Assembly: GCF_006402735.1 (NCBI RefSeq)
Contig: NZ_CP017174.1
Coordinates: 124,001-188,000 of the forward strand
Direction of reading: 5' to 3'
Origin: Myxococcus xanthus
GTDB lineage: Bacteria > Myxococcota > Myxococcia > Myxococcales > Myxococcaceae
DNA: 64,000 bases
This document shows positions 56,789 to 64,000 of the stretch, in pieces. The position numbers and the translations under genes were made by a program. The notes below the pieces were generated by a model that was not told the DNA's origin, ran no database searches, and saw nothing but the letters and a program-made list of their open reading frames with translations. The stretch's first letter is position 1, and each line of letters starts with the position of its first letter.

Positions 56789-57430
56789 ATGCGTGACCGA
56801 ATCCAGGCCGTGCTCCGCCAGCTTGCCCAGACGCCCGACATGGAGGCGCGCTGGCTCCACACCCTGTCCCTGATGGAGTTCATTGGCGCGCGGAAGATTT
56901 CGCGCACCGTGGCGGACCGGCACCCGACGCTGGAGGTGCTGGAGCACCTGGCCGACGAGACGCGCCACGCCTTCGCCTTCAAGCGCCTGTCCGCCGAGGT
57001 CGCCGGCGCGGAAATCACCACGTTCCTCTGCCCGGAGGCCGCGGGCCGCTACTTCCAGGCGCTGGACCACGAGCTGGCCACCTGGGCGACGTCCTTCACG
57101 GGCGCGCCGGATGTCTACCTGCACTACCTGCTCACGACGACGGCCATCGAGCGGCGCGCCATGGTGCTGTATCCGCTCTACAAGGCCGCGTCCCGCCAGC
57201 CGGCCGTGCGCGAGGAGCTGGGGCGCGTCGTGACCGAGGAGCAGAGCCACCGGCGCACCATCGAGGACGCGTGTGTCGCGCGCCTCACCGCCGTGGGCGC
57301 CACGCTGGACGCTGCGCTGGCGCTGGAAGAGCGGCTCTTCGCGGCCTTCATCGGTGAGCTGGAGACCGCCGTGGCGCGGGAGTCGGGCGCCCAGGACGCC
57401 TTGGTTCCGGCGGCGCCGCCGCGGATGTGA
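56789..57430 (+). CDS. Ferritin-like di-iron protein
   Basis: 213 residues, helical. Pairs of ExxH-type ligands are visible: MEFIGARKI, HLADETRHAFAF and VTEEQSHRRTIE, as expected for a four-helix ferritin-like bundle; a further IERRAMVLYPLY helix may add a Glu. It looks like the group of iron-binding proteins beside stress and lipid genes, but no closer family can be named. The ATG at 56789 is preferred to the upstream frame because GAGG precedes it. Confidence 0.75.
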   Translation: MRDRIQAVLRQLAQTPDMEARWLHTLSLMEFIGARKISRTVADRHPTLEVLEHLADETRHAFAFKRLSAEVAGAEITTFLCPEAAGRYFQALDHELATWATSFTGAPDVYLHYLLTTTAIERRAMVLYPLYKAASRQPAVREELGRVVTEEQSHRRTIEDACVARLTAVGATLDAALALEERLFAAFIGELETAVARESGAQDALVPAAPPRM

Positions 57431-58171
57431 CTACAGCGCGTCGTCTTCGCCGCCGGGCGCGCCCGTGCCATGGGCGCCCGAGAGGACAAGCGTGCCGTCC
57501 ATCAGCTCCGCGCGCAGGTTGCGGGCCTTGCGCGCCCGCTTGCGGCTGAGCTCCACGCCCATCGCGCCCAGACCCAGCGCGTTGGCCACGGCCAGCACGG
57601 TGCCGTGGCCACAGAAGGGGTCCACCACCGTCCGCGTCCGCGTGTGCTCCAGGATGAAGCGGCACGCGATGAGGCACGCCTCCACGCCCATGCCGCGCGT
57701 CCACGTCACCTCGCCCGCTTCGGGCAGGACGTCGGGCGTGGACTTCGCCATGTCCACGCGGACGCCGCGCGAGAAGCACAGCATGTGGGAGTACGCGGGC
57801 CGGCCGAACGTCACCGTCCCGGGCGGCCGCCGGCACACCACCTTGTGCCAGAGCAGGTCGACGCCCACCTCCTCCGCGGCGCGAGCCACCAGGTAGCCCT
57901 TGTCCACCCAGGTGCCCTCTTCCTTCACGTCCGTCTGGTAGAAGATGGCCACGCCTTCGGGCGGCACGCGCGCGAGGATGAGCGCCGCGGCGCGGATGAA
58001 CCAGGCCTTCCACTCCGCCAGCGACAGGGACGGGAACTCGGACCAGTCCGGCAGGGACGCGATGGCCGAGCTGCCCTCCAACACCGGCCGCGCCTCCAGC
58101 CACACGAGTGCGTCTTCGCAGTACACCGTGCGCTTCGCTGCGCCCGTGGCGCCTGCCTGTTCGTCCACCAT
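57431..58171 (-). CDS. SAM-dependent methyltransferase, N6/N4 DNA-methylase-like fold
   Basis: 246 residues from this start. Near the C terminus VVDPFCGHGTVLAVANALG and GAMGVELSRKRARKA form the FxGxG SAM-binding motif in the order of beta-class DNA methylases. The usual catalytic DPPY is replaced by SLPDWSEF (near 40), so the target may not be DNA. No restriction enzyme is adjacent. The start is uncertain: Met at 58171 lacks a clear ribosome site and a longer frame is open to 58231. It is convergent with the ferritin-like gene, stops touching. Confidence 0.75.
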   Translation of the reverse strand: MVDEQAGATGAAKRTVYCEDALVWLEARPVLEGSSAIASLPDWSEFPSLSLAEWKAWFIRAAALILARVPPEGVAIFYQTDVKEEGTWVDKGYLVARAAEEVGVDLLWHKVVCRRPPGTVTFGRPAYSHMLCFSRGVRVDMAKSTPDVLPEAGEVTWTRGMGVEACLIACRFILEHTRTRTVVDPFCGHGTVLAVANALGLGAMGVELSRKRARKARNLRAELMDGTLVLSGAHGTGAPGGEDDAL

Positions 58172-58300
58172 GTGGTGCTGGAGTCTGCCAGAGCCGCGCG
58201 CACTCCGCGTCGGGCTGGTCAACACGCCCAAACCGTGGCTTGCTAGCGCTTCCGTAGATTTCTACAATCCTGTTTTATCTCGTTGCAACGGAGAGACGGA

Positions 58301-59086
58301 ATGCCCACGACTTCAGCGAAAGACGGGACTTCGCTCCACTACCGTGTCGTGGGTGAGGGTCCGCGCACGGTCATCCTGGTCCACGGTTGGATGGTATCAG
58401 GCGCCGTCTGGGATGCGCTGGTGGAGCGCCTGGACCTGACGGGGCTGCGGCTGGTGATTCCGGACATGCGGGGCTCCGGTCAGTCGGGCCGCCCGGATGG
58501 AGGCTTCAGCCTGGAGTCGCTGGCGCACGACGTGCTGGCCGTGGCGGACGCCGTGGACGCGCGGCGCGTCACGCTGGTGGGGCACAGCATGGGCGGCCAG
58601 CTGGTGAAGTGGGTGGCCGCGGAAGTGCCGGCGCGCGTGGAGGGGCTGGTGCTCCTCAACACGGTGCCCGCCGCGGGGCTGCCGTTGCCTCCGGATGCGG
58701 CGGGGCTGTTCCGCACGTCGGCGGAGAGCCGCGAGAAGAAGCAGACCATCCTCGGACTCGCGTGCAAGCAGCTGTCGCCGGAGGCCCTGGAGGCGTTGGT
58801 GAAGGACTCGATGGGCGTCAGCCCGGCGGCCATCGAGCACGTCTTCGACGCGTGGACGGCGGGTGGCTTCGCCGACAAGCTGGCCTCGATTACGGCGCCC
58901 ACGCTGGTGTTGGCCACGGACGACGCCTTCCTGCCGGCGGCCTTCCTGCGGGAGGCGGTGGTGTCGAGGATTCGCGGCGCGCGCCTGTCGTACCTTCCTG
59001 GCCCCGGTCATTACCCACAGGTGGAGCGCCCGGCGGAGACGGCGGCGCTGGTGTCCGCCTTCCTCGCCGGCTCCCTGCCGGTCTGA
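58301..59086 (+). CDS. Alpha/beta hydrolase
   Basis: 261 residues. HGWMVSGAVWDALVERL (oxyanion), VIPDMRGSGQSGRP, nucleophile elbow LVGHSMGGQLVKW with Ser, an acid in VLATDDAFLP, and His in PGPGHYPQVERP. Substrate unknown. GGAGAGACGGA precedes the ATG at 58301. Followed after 25 bp by a small STAS-like protein gene. Confidence 0.93.
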   Translation: MPTTSAKDGTSLHYRVVGEGPRTVILVHGWMVSGAVWDALVERLDLTGLRLVIPDMRGSGQSGRPDGGFSLESLAHDVLAVADAVDARRVTLVGHSMGGQLVKWVAAEVPARVEGLVLLNTVPAAGLPLPPDAAGLFRTSAESREKKQTILGLACKQLSPEALEALVKDSMGVSPAAIEHVFDAWTAGGFADKLASITAPTLVLATDDAFLPAAFLREAVVSRIRGARLSYLPGPGHYPQVERPAETAALVSAFLAGSLPV

Positions 59087-59111
59087 GCGCCGGTTTCGAG
59101 GAGGCAGCACG

Positions 59112-59549
59112 ATGGCCTGGAACATGTCCTTCGAGTACGACGCGCAGAACGACGTCGTCACCGCGTATTTCACCGACTGCATCCTGGTGAATGAGGCGGA
59201 CGTCCTTCGCTGGCGGAAGGACGTCGAGGAGCGCCTTTCCAAGTACCCGTCCAGGGTGGACCTCCTCATCAACCTGGACGGGCTGGTGGTGAAGTTCACC
59301 GCTGGCCGAGTCTTCGGCAAGGAGCGCCGTGAGGTGTTGGAGCGCTACACGCACCGCTCGTACCGCTTCGGTGGTGACGAGATGACGCGCATGTTCGTGC
59401 TCACCAGCGGCGCCATCAACGGCGCGGCCGTCAATCACTACGCCACCCGCGACGAGGCGCTGGCCGCGCTCCAGGCCGAGCGCGAGGCGCTGCGCAAGCG
59501 GGGCTTCTCGCCCTTTGGCGGTGGTGGCTTCGTCGGCAGCAAGGTCTGA
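59112..59549 (+). CDS. Small conserved protein, possibly STAS/SpoIIAA-like
   Basis: 145 residues. Alternating strands and helices, FEYDAQNDVVTAYFTDCILVNEADVLRW then VDLLINLDGLVVKFTAGRVF, suggest a STAS-like fold; no phosphorylatable Ser motif can be assigned. A Gly-rich tail ends in GGGGFVGSKV. GGAGGCAG precedes the ATG at 59112. Probably in one transcript with the hydrolase upstream. Confidence 0.7.
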   Translation: MAWNMSFEYDAQNDVVTAYFTDCILVNEADVLRWRKDVEERLSKYPSRVDLLINLDGLVVKFTAGRVFGKERREVLERYTHRSYRFGGDEMTRMFVLTSGAINGAAVNHYATRDEALAALQAEREALRKRGFSPFGGGGFVGSKV

Positions 59550-59600
59550 GCCTTGACGGCCAGGGACGGGCGCCGTCGAAGCGGCCCCCGTCCCCCAGCC

Positions 59601-60278
59601 TCATGAGCAGTGCGTCTGAACACACGCTCCATCGCAGTCGTAGACGCATTGAACGACCGACCGGCAGGTCACCCGCCACACTGCATCGGGGGCCTGGCAC
59701 GTGCCGTTGCTCCCCGCCCGCAGGCAGCCCCGAGTCTCGAGCGACTGGGAGTAGTAGTAGGTTCCTTCATGGCACATCGCGGGAAAGACGGTGCCAATGC
59801 CGCACCACCCGGCCTGATAGGCGTACTCGCTTTCGGCGGAGGTGTAGATCGTCTTCCGGCCATAGGTCCCAGCCCGCGGGTCGCAACCGCGTGTGCACGT
59901 GGTTTGATTGAGGTAGATGCCATTGCAGAAGCCGGCGCATGCCGAGGAGCAACCCCAGCTCGTCGCCTGCCAGCCGCTCGGGCAATCACCATCACACTGC
60001 GAGAACGTCTCGGTATTGGGGGCGCAAGTGACCTGATTGTAGTTGGGGGTGCCGCTACACGAGCCGCCACAGGCGGTCGGATTGCAGAGCTGGCTCGTCA
60101 CATGATGCCCTGCAGGGCAGGTTGTGCCACAGAGCGTCAATTCCTGCGCGGCTTCGCCAAGTTCAAGCTCGTTTCCGGACCCTTGAGGTTCTTCGTCCGT
60201 CTGGGGGTTGCATCCCCCAAGTACAAACATGCCGCAGAGCGCCGCGGTCAGGGCCGAAAGTCTCATCATTCCTTGCAT
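59601..60278 (-). CDS. Cys-rich lipoprotein, paralogue A
   Basis: 225 residues. Lipobox VLGGC, acylated Cys about 23. The mature protein has more than 20 Cys, including CGTTCPAGHHVTSQLCN, CDGDCPSGWQATSWGC and a C-terminal CVYDCDGACVQTHC. It shares with the next gene upstream the ending RS-x-x-x-CVY-(N/D)C-x-G-x-C-V and a GTYYYS/GSYYYS segment before the last third. Secreted, probably disulphide-bonded at the surface. AAGGAAGAGG precedes the ATG. Function unknown. Confidence 0.85.
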   Translation of the reverse strand: MQGMMRLSALTAALCGMFVLGGCNPQTDEEPQGSGNELELGEAAQELTLCGTTCPAGHHVTSQLCNPTACGGSCSGTPNYNQVTCAPNTETFSQCDGDCPSGWQATSWGCSSACAGFCNGIYLNQTTCTRGCDPRAGTYGRKTIYTSAESEYAYQAGWCGIGTVFPAMCHEGTYYYSQSLETRGCLRAGSNGTCQAPDAVWRVTCRSVVQCVYDCDGACVQTHCS

Positions 60279-60417
60279 GGTCGAACGCCTCTTCCTTGGG
60301 GGGTGTTTCTTGGAGTGATGAGTGGTCGCACCAGTGGTGAATGTCTGCGTCCATCTGCCTGGTCGGATTTCCGCCCGCGGAAGTGTGTCTGTTGAGGCGG
60401 CCGTGCGCCCGGCGCGC

Positions 60418-60948
60418 TCAGCAGTCTGTCTTCACGCACTCGCCTTCGCAGTTGTAGACGCAGTCGATGCGCGACCGGCAGTTCACCTCCCAGATGGCGT
60501 CGGGGTCGCCGCAGGAGCCATTGCTTCCCACGGTGTGGCAGAAGAAGTTCGAGAGCAGGTGGGAGTAGTAGTACGAGCCGTCGATGCAGACGTCGGCGGG
60601 CAGTGTGGTGCACCAGTCCTCGTCGTTGGCATACGCGTCGTGGTAGCGGAAGTCGGCCTCCAGTTCCCCGTGCGTTCCTTCACGGGAATCACAGATGGGA
60701 GTGCACGTCGTCGCGTTGACGTTATAGGGCTCGGGACAGAACGGACCGCACTCCGGCCTGCAACTGCTTCCGATTGCCTGGAAGTGACTGGGGCAGGTGT
60801 AGCCACACATGGTGTCGCTGAGTCCAGCGGCCTGTCCGTCAACCTCCTGCGTCTGGGGGGCATCCGCATATCGTGCATCGCAGCCGCCCAGGACGAGGAC
60901 GCCGCAAAGGGATGCCCTCAGGAGTGAGTGCGTTTGCGGCTGGCCCAT
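60418..60948 (-). CDS. Cys-rich lipoprotein, paralogue B
   Basis: 176 residues. Lipobox VLGGC; the mature part has CGYTCPSHFQAIGSSC, CGPFCPEPYN and a C-terminal CVYNCEGECVKTDC. It lacks the middle Cys module present in paralogue A, so the two differ by one internal unit. AAGGAG precedes the ATG at 60948. The 139-bp gap between the two genes carries no other ORF I can support. Tandem origin by duplication is likely. Confidence 0.85.
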   Translation of the reverse strand: MGQPQTHSLLRASLCGVLVLGGCDARYADAPQTQEVDGQAAGLSDTMCGYTCPSHFQAIGSSCRPECGPFCPEPYNVNATTCTPICDSREGTHGELEADFRYHDAYANDEDWCTTLPADVCIDGSYYYSHLLSNFFCHTVGSNGSCGDPDAIWEVNCRSRIDCVYNCEGECVKTDC

Positions 60949-61054
60949 GGCCCTGTCTCCTTGTGAGTTGTTCTCGTGATGCTGGCTCTGAAATGCCGCG
61001 AGTGAATGTCTGACTGTCGTTGATGTCGTGGGAGGGTGGCGAGTTCAGGGGGCC

Positions 61055-61750
61055 TCACACGCCCGCGAACCACTCGTAGCCGCGGTCTTCCCAGTAGCCG
61101 CCGGTGGGCTCCGGGAGGAAGTTCACCTCGGTGAGGTACTTCACCATTTTGTAGCCCAGCTTCACGCCCGAATAGAGGCGCAGGGGCGCGCCGTGTCCGG
61201 GCGTCAGCGGCTGGCCGTTCATGCCGTAGGCCAGAATCGTCTGCGGATGGAAGGCGCTGGGCCGGTCCCAGGACGAGTAATAGCCCGCGTCGAACGAGCG
61301 CAGCTCCACGTAGCCCGCGCGGGTGTCCGCGCCCACGTGCCGGGCCAGCTCGCTCAGGCGAACGCCATGCCAGGACGCCACCGCGCTCCATCCTTCCACG
61401 CAGTGGTGGCGAATGCGCAGGTCCGTGCGAGGCAGGCGCTGGAGGGCGTCCAGCGTCAGCACGCCGGGCCGCGCCACGAGCCCGCCCACTCGGAGCGCCC
61501 AGCCCGCGGGCGCGAGCGGCACCGTGTCGGAGACGAAGTACTCGGGGAACTTGCCGGGAGGCGTCGTCTCTTCGGGTGGCAGCTCCGGCGCCAGCCGGCG
61601 TTCGTCGAACAACACGGCCTGAGCGCGCGCGTTGAAGCGCTCCATGACGCCCAGGAAGCCCTCGCGAGGGCGGCTGCTGTCACACGCGCTGGCCGTGAGC
61701 GCGGTAGCGCCCAGCAGTGTCGTGCGCCGTGTGAGGAGGTGCCTAGGCAT
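61055..61750 (-). CDS. Molybdopterin-dependent oxidoreductase, sulfite-oxidase fold
   Basis: 231 residues. N terminus has RRTTLLG then a hydrophobic stretch and Cys23 (TASAC), so a Tat signal that may also be lipidated. The sulfite-oxidase-type fold shows the Mo-ligand Cys117 in HHCVEGWS and the conserved GHGAPLRL (about 182-189) and YKMVKYL. Similar to MsrP/YedY-type catalytic subunits; substrate could be methionine sulfoxide or another. The start overlaps the end of the cytochrome b gene by 8 bp, so the pair forms one enzyme. Confidence 0.9.
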   Translation of the reverse strand: MPRHLLTRRTTLLGATALTASACDSSRPREGFLGVMERFNARAQAVLFDERRLAPELPPEETTPPGKFPEYFVSDTVPLAPAGWALRVGGLVARPGVLTLDALQRLPRTDLRIRHHCVEGWSAVASWHGVRLSELARHVGADTRAGYVELRSFDAGYYSSWDRPSAFHPQTILAYGMNGQPLTPGHGAPLRLYSGVKLGYKMVKYLTEVNFLPEPTGGYWEDRGYEWFAGV

Positions 61751-62420
61751 CTGGCTTCCTTCCGCCCGTCACCATCTCCGCCAGGCTTCGCGGGTGGAGC
61801 AGCACCAGGACGATGTGGCCCACGGTGAAGAGGGCGAGCAGCACCAGGATGACGAGGTGGATGGCGCGCGCCGCGTCGTAGCCACCCAGCAGCGAAGTGA
61901 GCGCGCCGAGCTGCACGGGCTTGTAGAGGACCAGCCCGGAGAGCACCGCGAGCAGCCCCAGCGCCAGCGTGCCCGTGTACGCCAGCCGCTGAAGGCCGTT
62001 GTAGAGCCCCTGCGCGGGTGCGTGCTTTCGCACGCGCAGGTAGAAGGCGAGCGTGTCCAGGGCGTTGCGTGTATCGCGGCGGGGCAGGAAGAGGCGGCGG
62101 CGCCACTCACCGCTGAGGGCGAGGTAGAGCACGTACGCCACGCCGTTGAGCATGAGGAACCACGCGAAGGCGAAGTGCCAGTGCCGGGCTCCGGCCAGCC
62201 AGTTCCCCAGCCGCATCCATTCGGGCGGAGGGATGCCCTGGAAGGGATACCATCCATAGGGCCGTCCCTGCGGCCCGAGCATGGGATAGGCGACAAGTAT
62301 CTGGAGTCCGCTGGCCGCCATGATGAGCAGCAGCGGTACGTTGAGCCAGTGGGTGACTCGGATGAGCCACGGCTGGGGCCTGCGTCGTTCAGGGGCTTGC
62401 ACGCGCGCGGAAGAAAGCAC
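61743..62420 (-). CDS. Cytochrome b-type haem membrane subunit for the molybdo-enzyme
   Basis: 225 residues, four to five membrane segments, with haem-ligand candidates His24 (THWLN), HWHFAFAW, and later IHLVILVLLALFTVGHIVLV. Relatives bring electrons from quinones to periplasmic molybdo-enzymes. Start is GTG 62420; no strong ribosome site seen. Overlaps the catalytic subunit downstream by 8 bp. Confidence 0.88.
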   Translation of the reverse strand: MLSSARVQAPERRRPQPWLIRVTHWLNVPLLLIMAASGLQILVAYPMLGPQGRPYGWYPFQGIPPPEWMRLGNWLAGARHWHFAFAWFLMLNGVAYVLYLALSGEWRRRLFLPRRDTRNALDTLAFYLRVRKHAPAQGLYNGLQRLAYTGTLALGLLAVLSGLVLYKPVQLGALTSLLGGYDAARAIHLVILVLLALFTVGHIVLVLLHPRSLAEMVTGGRKPDA

Positions 62421-62691
62421 CCGGCGTCACGCGGCGTGGGCTCGGCTTGTCCCGCGTTGGTGGACAGCCGTCATTCAGGGCGGGTGCCGCTCACCTTGCG
62501 TCGACGTGAGGACGGGCCCTGGCCTCGCGGGGCAGGAAGAGGCGGCGGGGTTTCAGCTCGCACGATGCTCTCGAGCCCGTTCGTGCAAGTTGCAACCTGG
62601 AGAATGGCAGCAGGCACACAATCCCCTGGAATGACAGGGGGCGCGTGAGCCGTGGCCAGGCACGGCGCGTGCTCTTGGGGAAGGCACGACC

Positions 62692-63795
62692 ATGTTCCCT
62701 TCTCCACTGCCAGCCCTGGTGTCCTCCCTGTTGCTGTCCCAGGCTCCCCCGCCGGAGCCGTCCCCCGATGCCGAAGCCCCGGGCCTGCTGTCTCGCCTGA
62801 AGGTGGAAGGCGGGGTGGACGTGTACTTCGGCTACAACGCCAATCGCCCCGCCGACGGTGCCAGTTTCATCCCTGGCACGGGCACCACTGCCCGGCGGGA
62901 CAACGAGGTCTCCATCAACCTCGCGTCGCTGGGGGTGTCGCTCGCGCCCGCGCCCGTGGGCTTCAAGGTGCTGCTGGGCTTCGGCACCGGCATCGAGGTG
63001 CTGCATCAGGCCGAGCCGGAAGGCCCAGCCATCGGGCCTGAGGTGTGGCGCCATCTCCAGCAGGCCACGGTGTCGTACGCGACGGGGCCCCTGACGTTGG
63101 AGGCGGGCGTCTATCCCAGCCACATCGGTCTGGAGTCATTCCAGTCGCAGCTCAACTGGAACTACACGCGCTCGTGGATGGGCGAGCTGTCGCCTTACTA
63201 CCAATCCGGCCTCAAGGGCACCTGGACCTTCGATGACGCGTGGAGCGCGCAGCTTCACCTGCTCAATGGTTGGCAGACGATTGGGGAGAACAACCGCGGC
63301 AAGGCGCTGGGCACGCAGGTGGCCTACGCCGGCCCACGGTTGTCCGCGGCGCTCAACACCTTCGTGGGGGATGAAGGTGACGGCGGCCTCCGTCTCTTCG
63401 CGGACGCCGTGGCCACCTGGAAGGTGACGCACGCCTTCGCACTGGCCGCCACGGCGGACGTGGGCCGGCAGGCGCGTTCCGGACAGTCCGCGGCCTTGTG
63501 GTACGCGGCGGGCTTCAACGCGCGGGTGCAACTCTCCGACGTCGTGGCCGTTGCCGCCCGGGTGGAGGCCTATCGCGATGAGGACGGGCTCATCACGGGT
63601 GCCGTCCAGACGTTGGCGGGCGGCACCCTCACCCTGGAGTTGAAGCCCGCCGAACACCTGGTCCTCAAGATGGAGGCGCGCCGCGACACCTCCACCGCAG
63701 ACGTGTTCACCGGCCGCGCCACGGGAGGGGATGGCGCGCCCAGGCTCGAGGACGCCGAGACGCTCGGGGTGCTCAGCGCCGTCGCCTGGTTTTGA
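62692..63795 (+). CDS. Outer-membrane beta-barrel porin, OmpL/BBP2-like
   Basis: 367 residues. A signal peptide (about 1-17) and then alternating hydrophobic strands ending in a terminal aromatic (LSAVAWF), as in outer-membrane barrels. GGVDVYFGYNANRP and GLESFQSQLNWNYTRSWM are typical of the OmpL-like porin-2 group. Directly upstream of the kdp start, 17 bp before a small ORF, so it may help ion access across the outer membrane. ATG 62692 opens the leader; the preceding region 62421-62691 holds no gene I can support. Confidence 0.85.
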   Translation: MFPSPLPALVSSLLLSQAPPPEPSPDAEAPGLLSRLKVEGGVDVYFGYNANRPADGASFIPGTGTTARRDNEVSINLASLGVSLAPAPVGFKVLLGFGTGIEVLHQAEPEGPAIGPEVWRHLQQATVSYATGPLTLEAGVYPSHIGLESFQSQLNWNYTRSWMGELSPYYQSGLKGTWTFDDAWSAQLHLLNGWQTIGENNRGKALGTQVAYAGPRLSAALNTFVGDEGDGGLRLFADAVATWKVTHAFALAATADVGRQARSGQSAALWYAAGFNARVQLSDVVAVAARVEAYRDEDGLITGAVQTLAGGTLTLELKPAEHLVLKMEARRDTSTADVFTGRATGGDGAPRLEDAETLGVLSAVAWF

Positions 63796-63811
63796 ACGGG
63801 AGCCCCATCTC

Positions 63812-63892
63812 ATGGACCTCGTGCTCGTTCTTGTCACCACCGCTTTCTTCGCGCTCGCGTGGGCCTACGTCCACGGCTGCGAGCGCCTGTGA
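63812..63892 (+). CDS. 26-residue hydrophobic ORF preceding kdpF
   Basis: MDLVLVLVTTAFFALAWAYV followed by HGCERL. One membrane helix and a CERL end. Small ORFs of this type, with a Cys near the end, are often seen in front of kdpF in other bacteria. It starts 16 bases after the porin stop and ends 11 bases before kdpF. Confidence 0.7.
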   Translation: MDLVLVLVTTAFFALAWAYVHGCERL

Positions 63893-63903
63893 GGCATTGC
63901 CCG

Positions 63904-63993
63904 ATGACTTTCGAATACGCCGCTGGCGCCGTCCTGTCCGTGCTGCTCGGTGCCTACCTCATCTATGCGCTGCTCCGCCCGGAGCGCTTCTAG
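63904..63993 (+). CDS. kdpF: KdpF, small subunit of the potassium-transporting ATPase
   Basis: 29 residues, the same length as E. coli KdpF: a single helix (GAVLSVLLGAYLIYALLRP) ending in ERF. GAGG precedes the ATG. kdpA, B and C must lie just beyond the window edge. KdpF stabilises the Kdp complex in the membrane. Confidence 0.9.
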   Translation: MTFEYAAGAVLSVLLGAYLIYALLRPERF

Positions 63994-64000
63994 GCCCCCT

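Noticed and set aside
57431-58171. Restriction-modification system
   Set aside because: The methyltransferase lacks DPPY and no restriction or specificity gene is adjacent.

Overview
The window is GC-rich DNA from a myxobacterium, almost certainly Myxococcus or a close relative. Several lineage-specific markers point there: a retron of the Mx162 type (485-residue reverse transcriptase beside a very long msd hairpin), a SitA/SitI lipoprotein toxin-immunity pair with the double CXXCG immunity protein, a secreted protein with a MYXO-CTERM tail, Ser/Thr kinases next to FHA-type enhancer-binding proteins, and MopE-type metal-binding-motif lipoproteins. I saw no tRNA, rRNA, CRISPR array or insertion sequence.

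Layout. 1-3.9 kb: Ser/Thr kinase with TPRs and, downstream on the same strand, an FHA sigma-54 activator cut by the window edge. 4.1-5.5 kb: SitI/SitA pair. 6.2-10.8 kb: mmsA-type dehydrogenase and a three-gene URC-type uracil-catabolism operon (URC1-like, URC4-like, upp). 10.9-13.2 kb: MYXO-CTERM protein, a decayed cytochrome c, and a CapA-family phosphatase. 13.3-18.1 kb: two MopE-like lipoproteins from a 2,766-bp-offset duplication, separated by a frameshifted gene. 18.1-27.2 kb: CLC channel, SGNH hydrolase, membrane proteins, Lnt, GMC oxidoreductase, alpha/beta hydrolase.

27.2-42.0 kb, all on the minus strand, is the most interesting block. In transcription order it holds a scramblase-like protein, a HEAT-type protein (910 aa), a JmjC/cupin oxygenase, a giant WD40-HEAT protein (2179 aa), a SWIM zinc finger plus WGR-like protein, the msr-msd non-coding RNA, and the retron reverse transcriptase. 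Spacing is short or overlapping for most of these. A GC-rich hairpin lies between the SWIM gene and the retron, so co-transcription of the last part is uncertain. The gene combination resembles the retron class that pairs an RT with WHSWIM and ARM/HEAT proteins; JmjC, WD40 and scramblase members would be additions to it.

42-64 kb: a carboxypeptidase-regulatory-repeat protein, PlsC-type acyltransferase, a YhaN/YhaO-like ATPase-nuclease pair, a four-gene operon in which every junction is an ATGA overlap (unknown protein, orphan histidine kinase, isoprenoid-synthase-like protein, SAM methyltransferase), an RhtA-type exporter, ferritin-like and hydrolase genes, two paralogous Cys-rich lipoproteins, a molybdopterin oxidoreductase with its cytochrome b partner, and the start of a kdp potassium-transport operon preceded by a porin and a 26-codon ORF.

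All functional calls are made by reading motifs in the translations; no database search was run.
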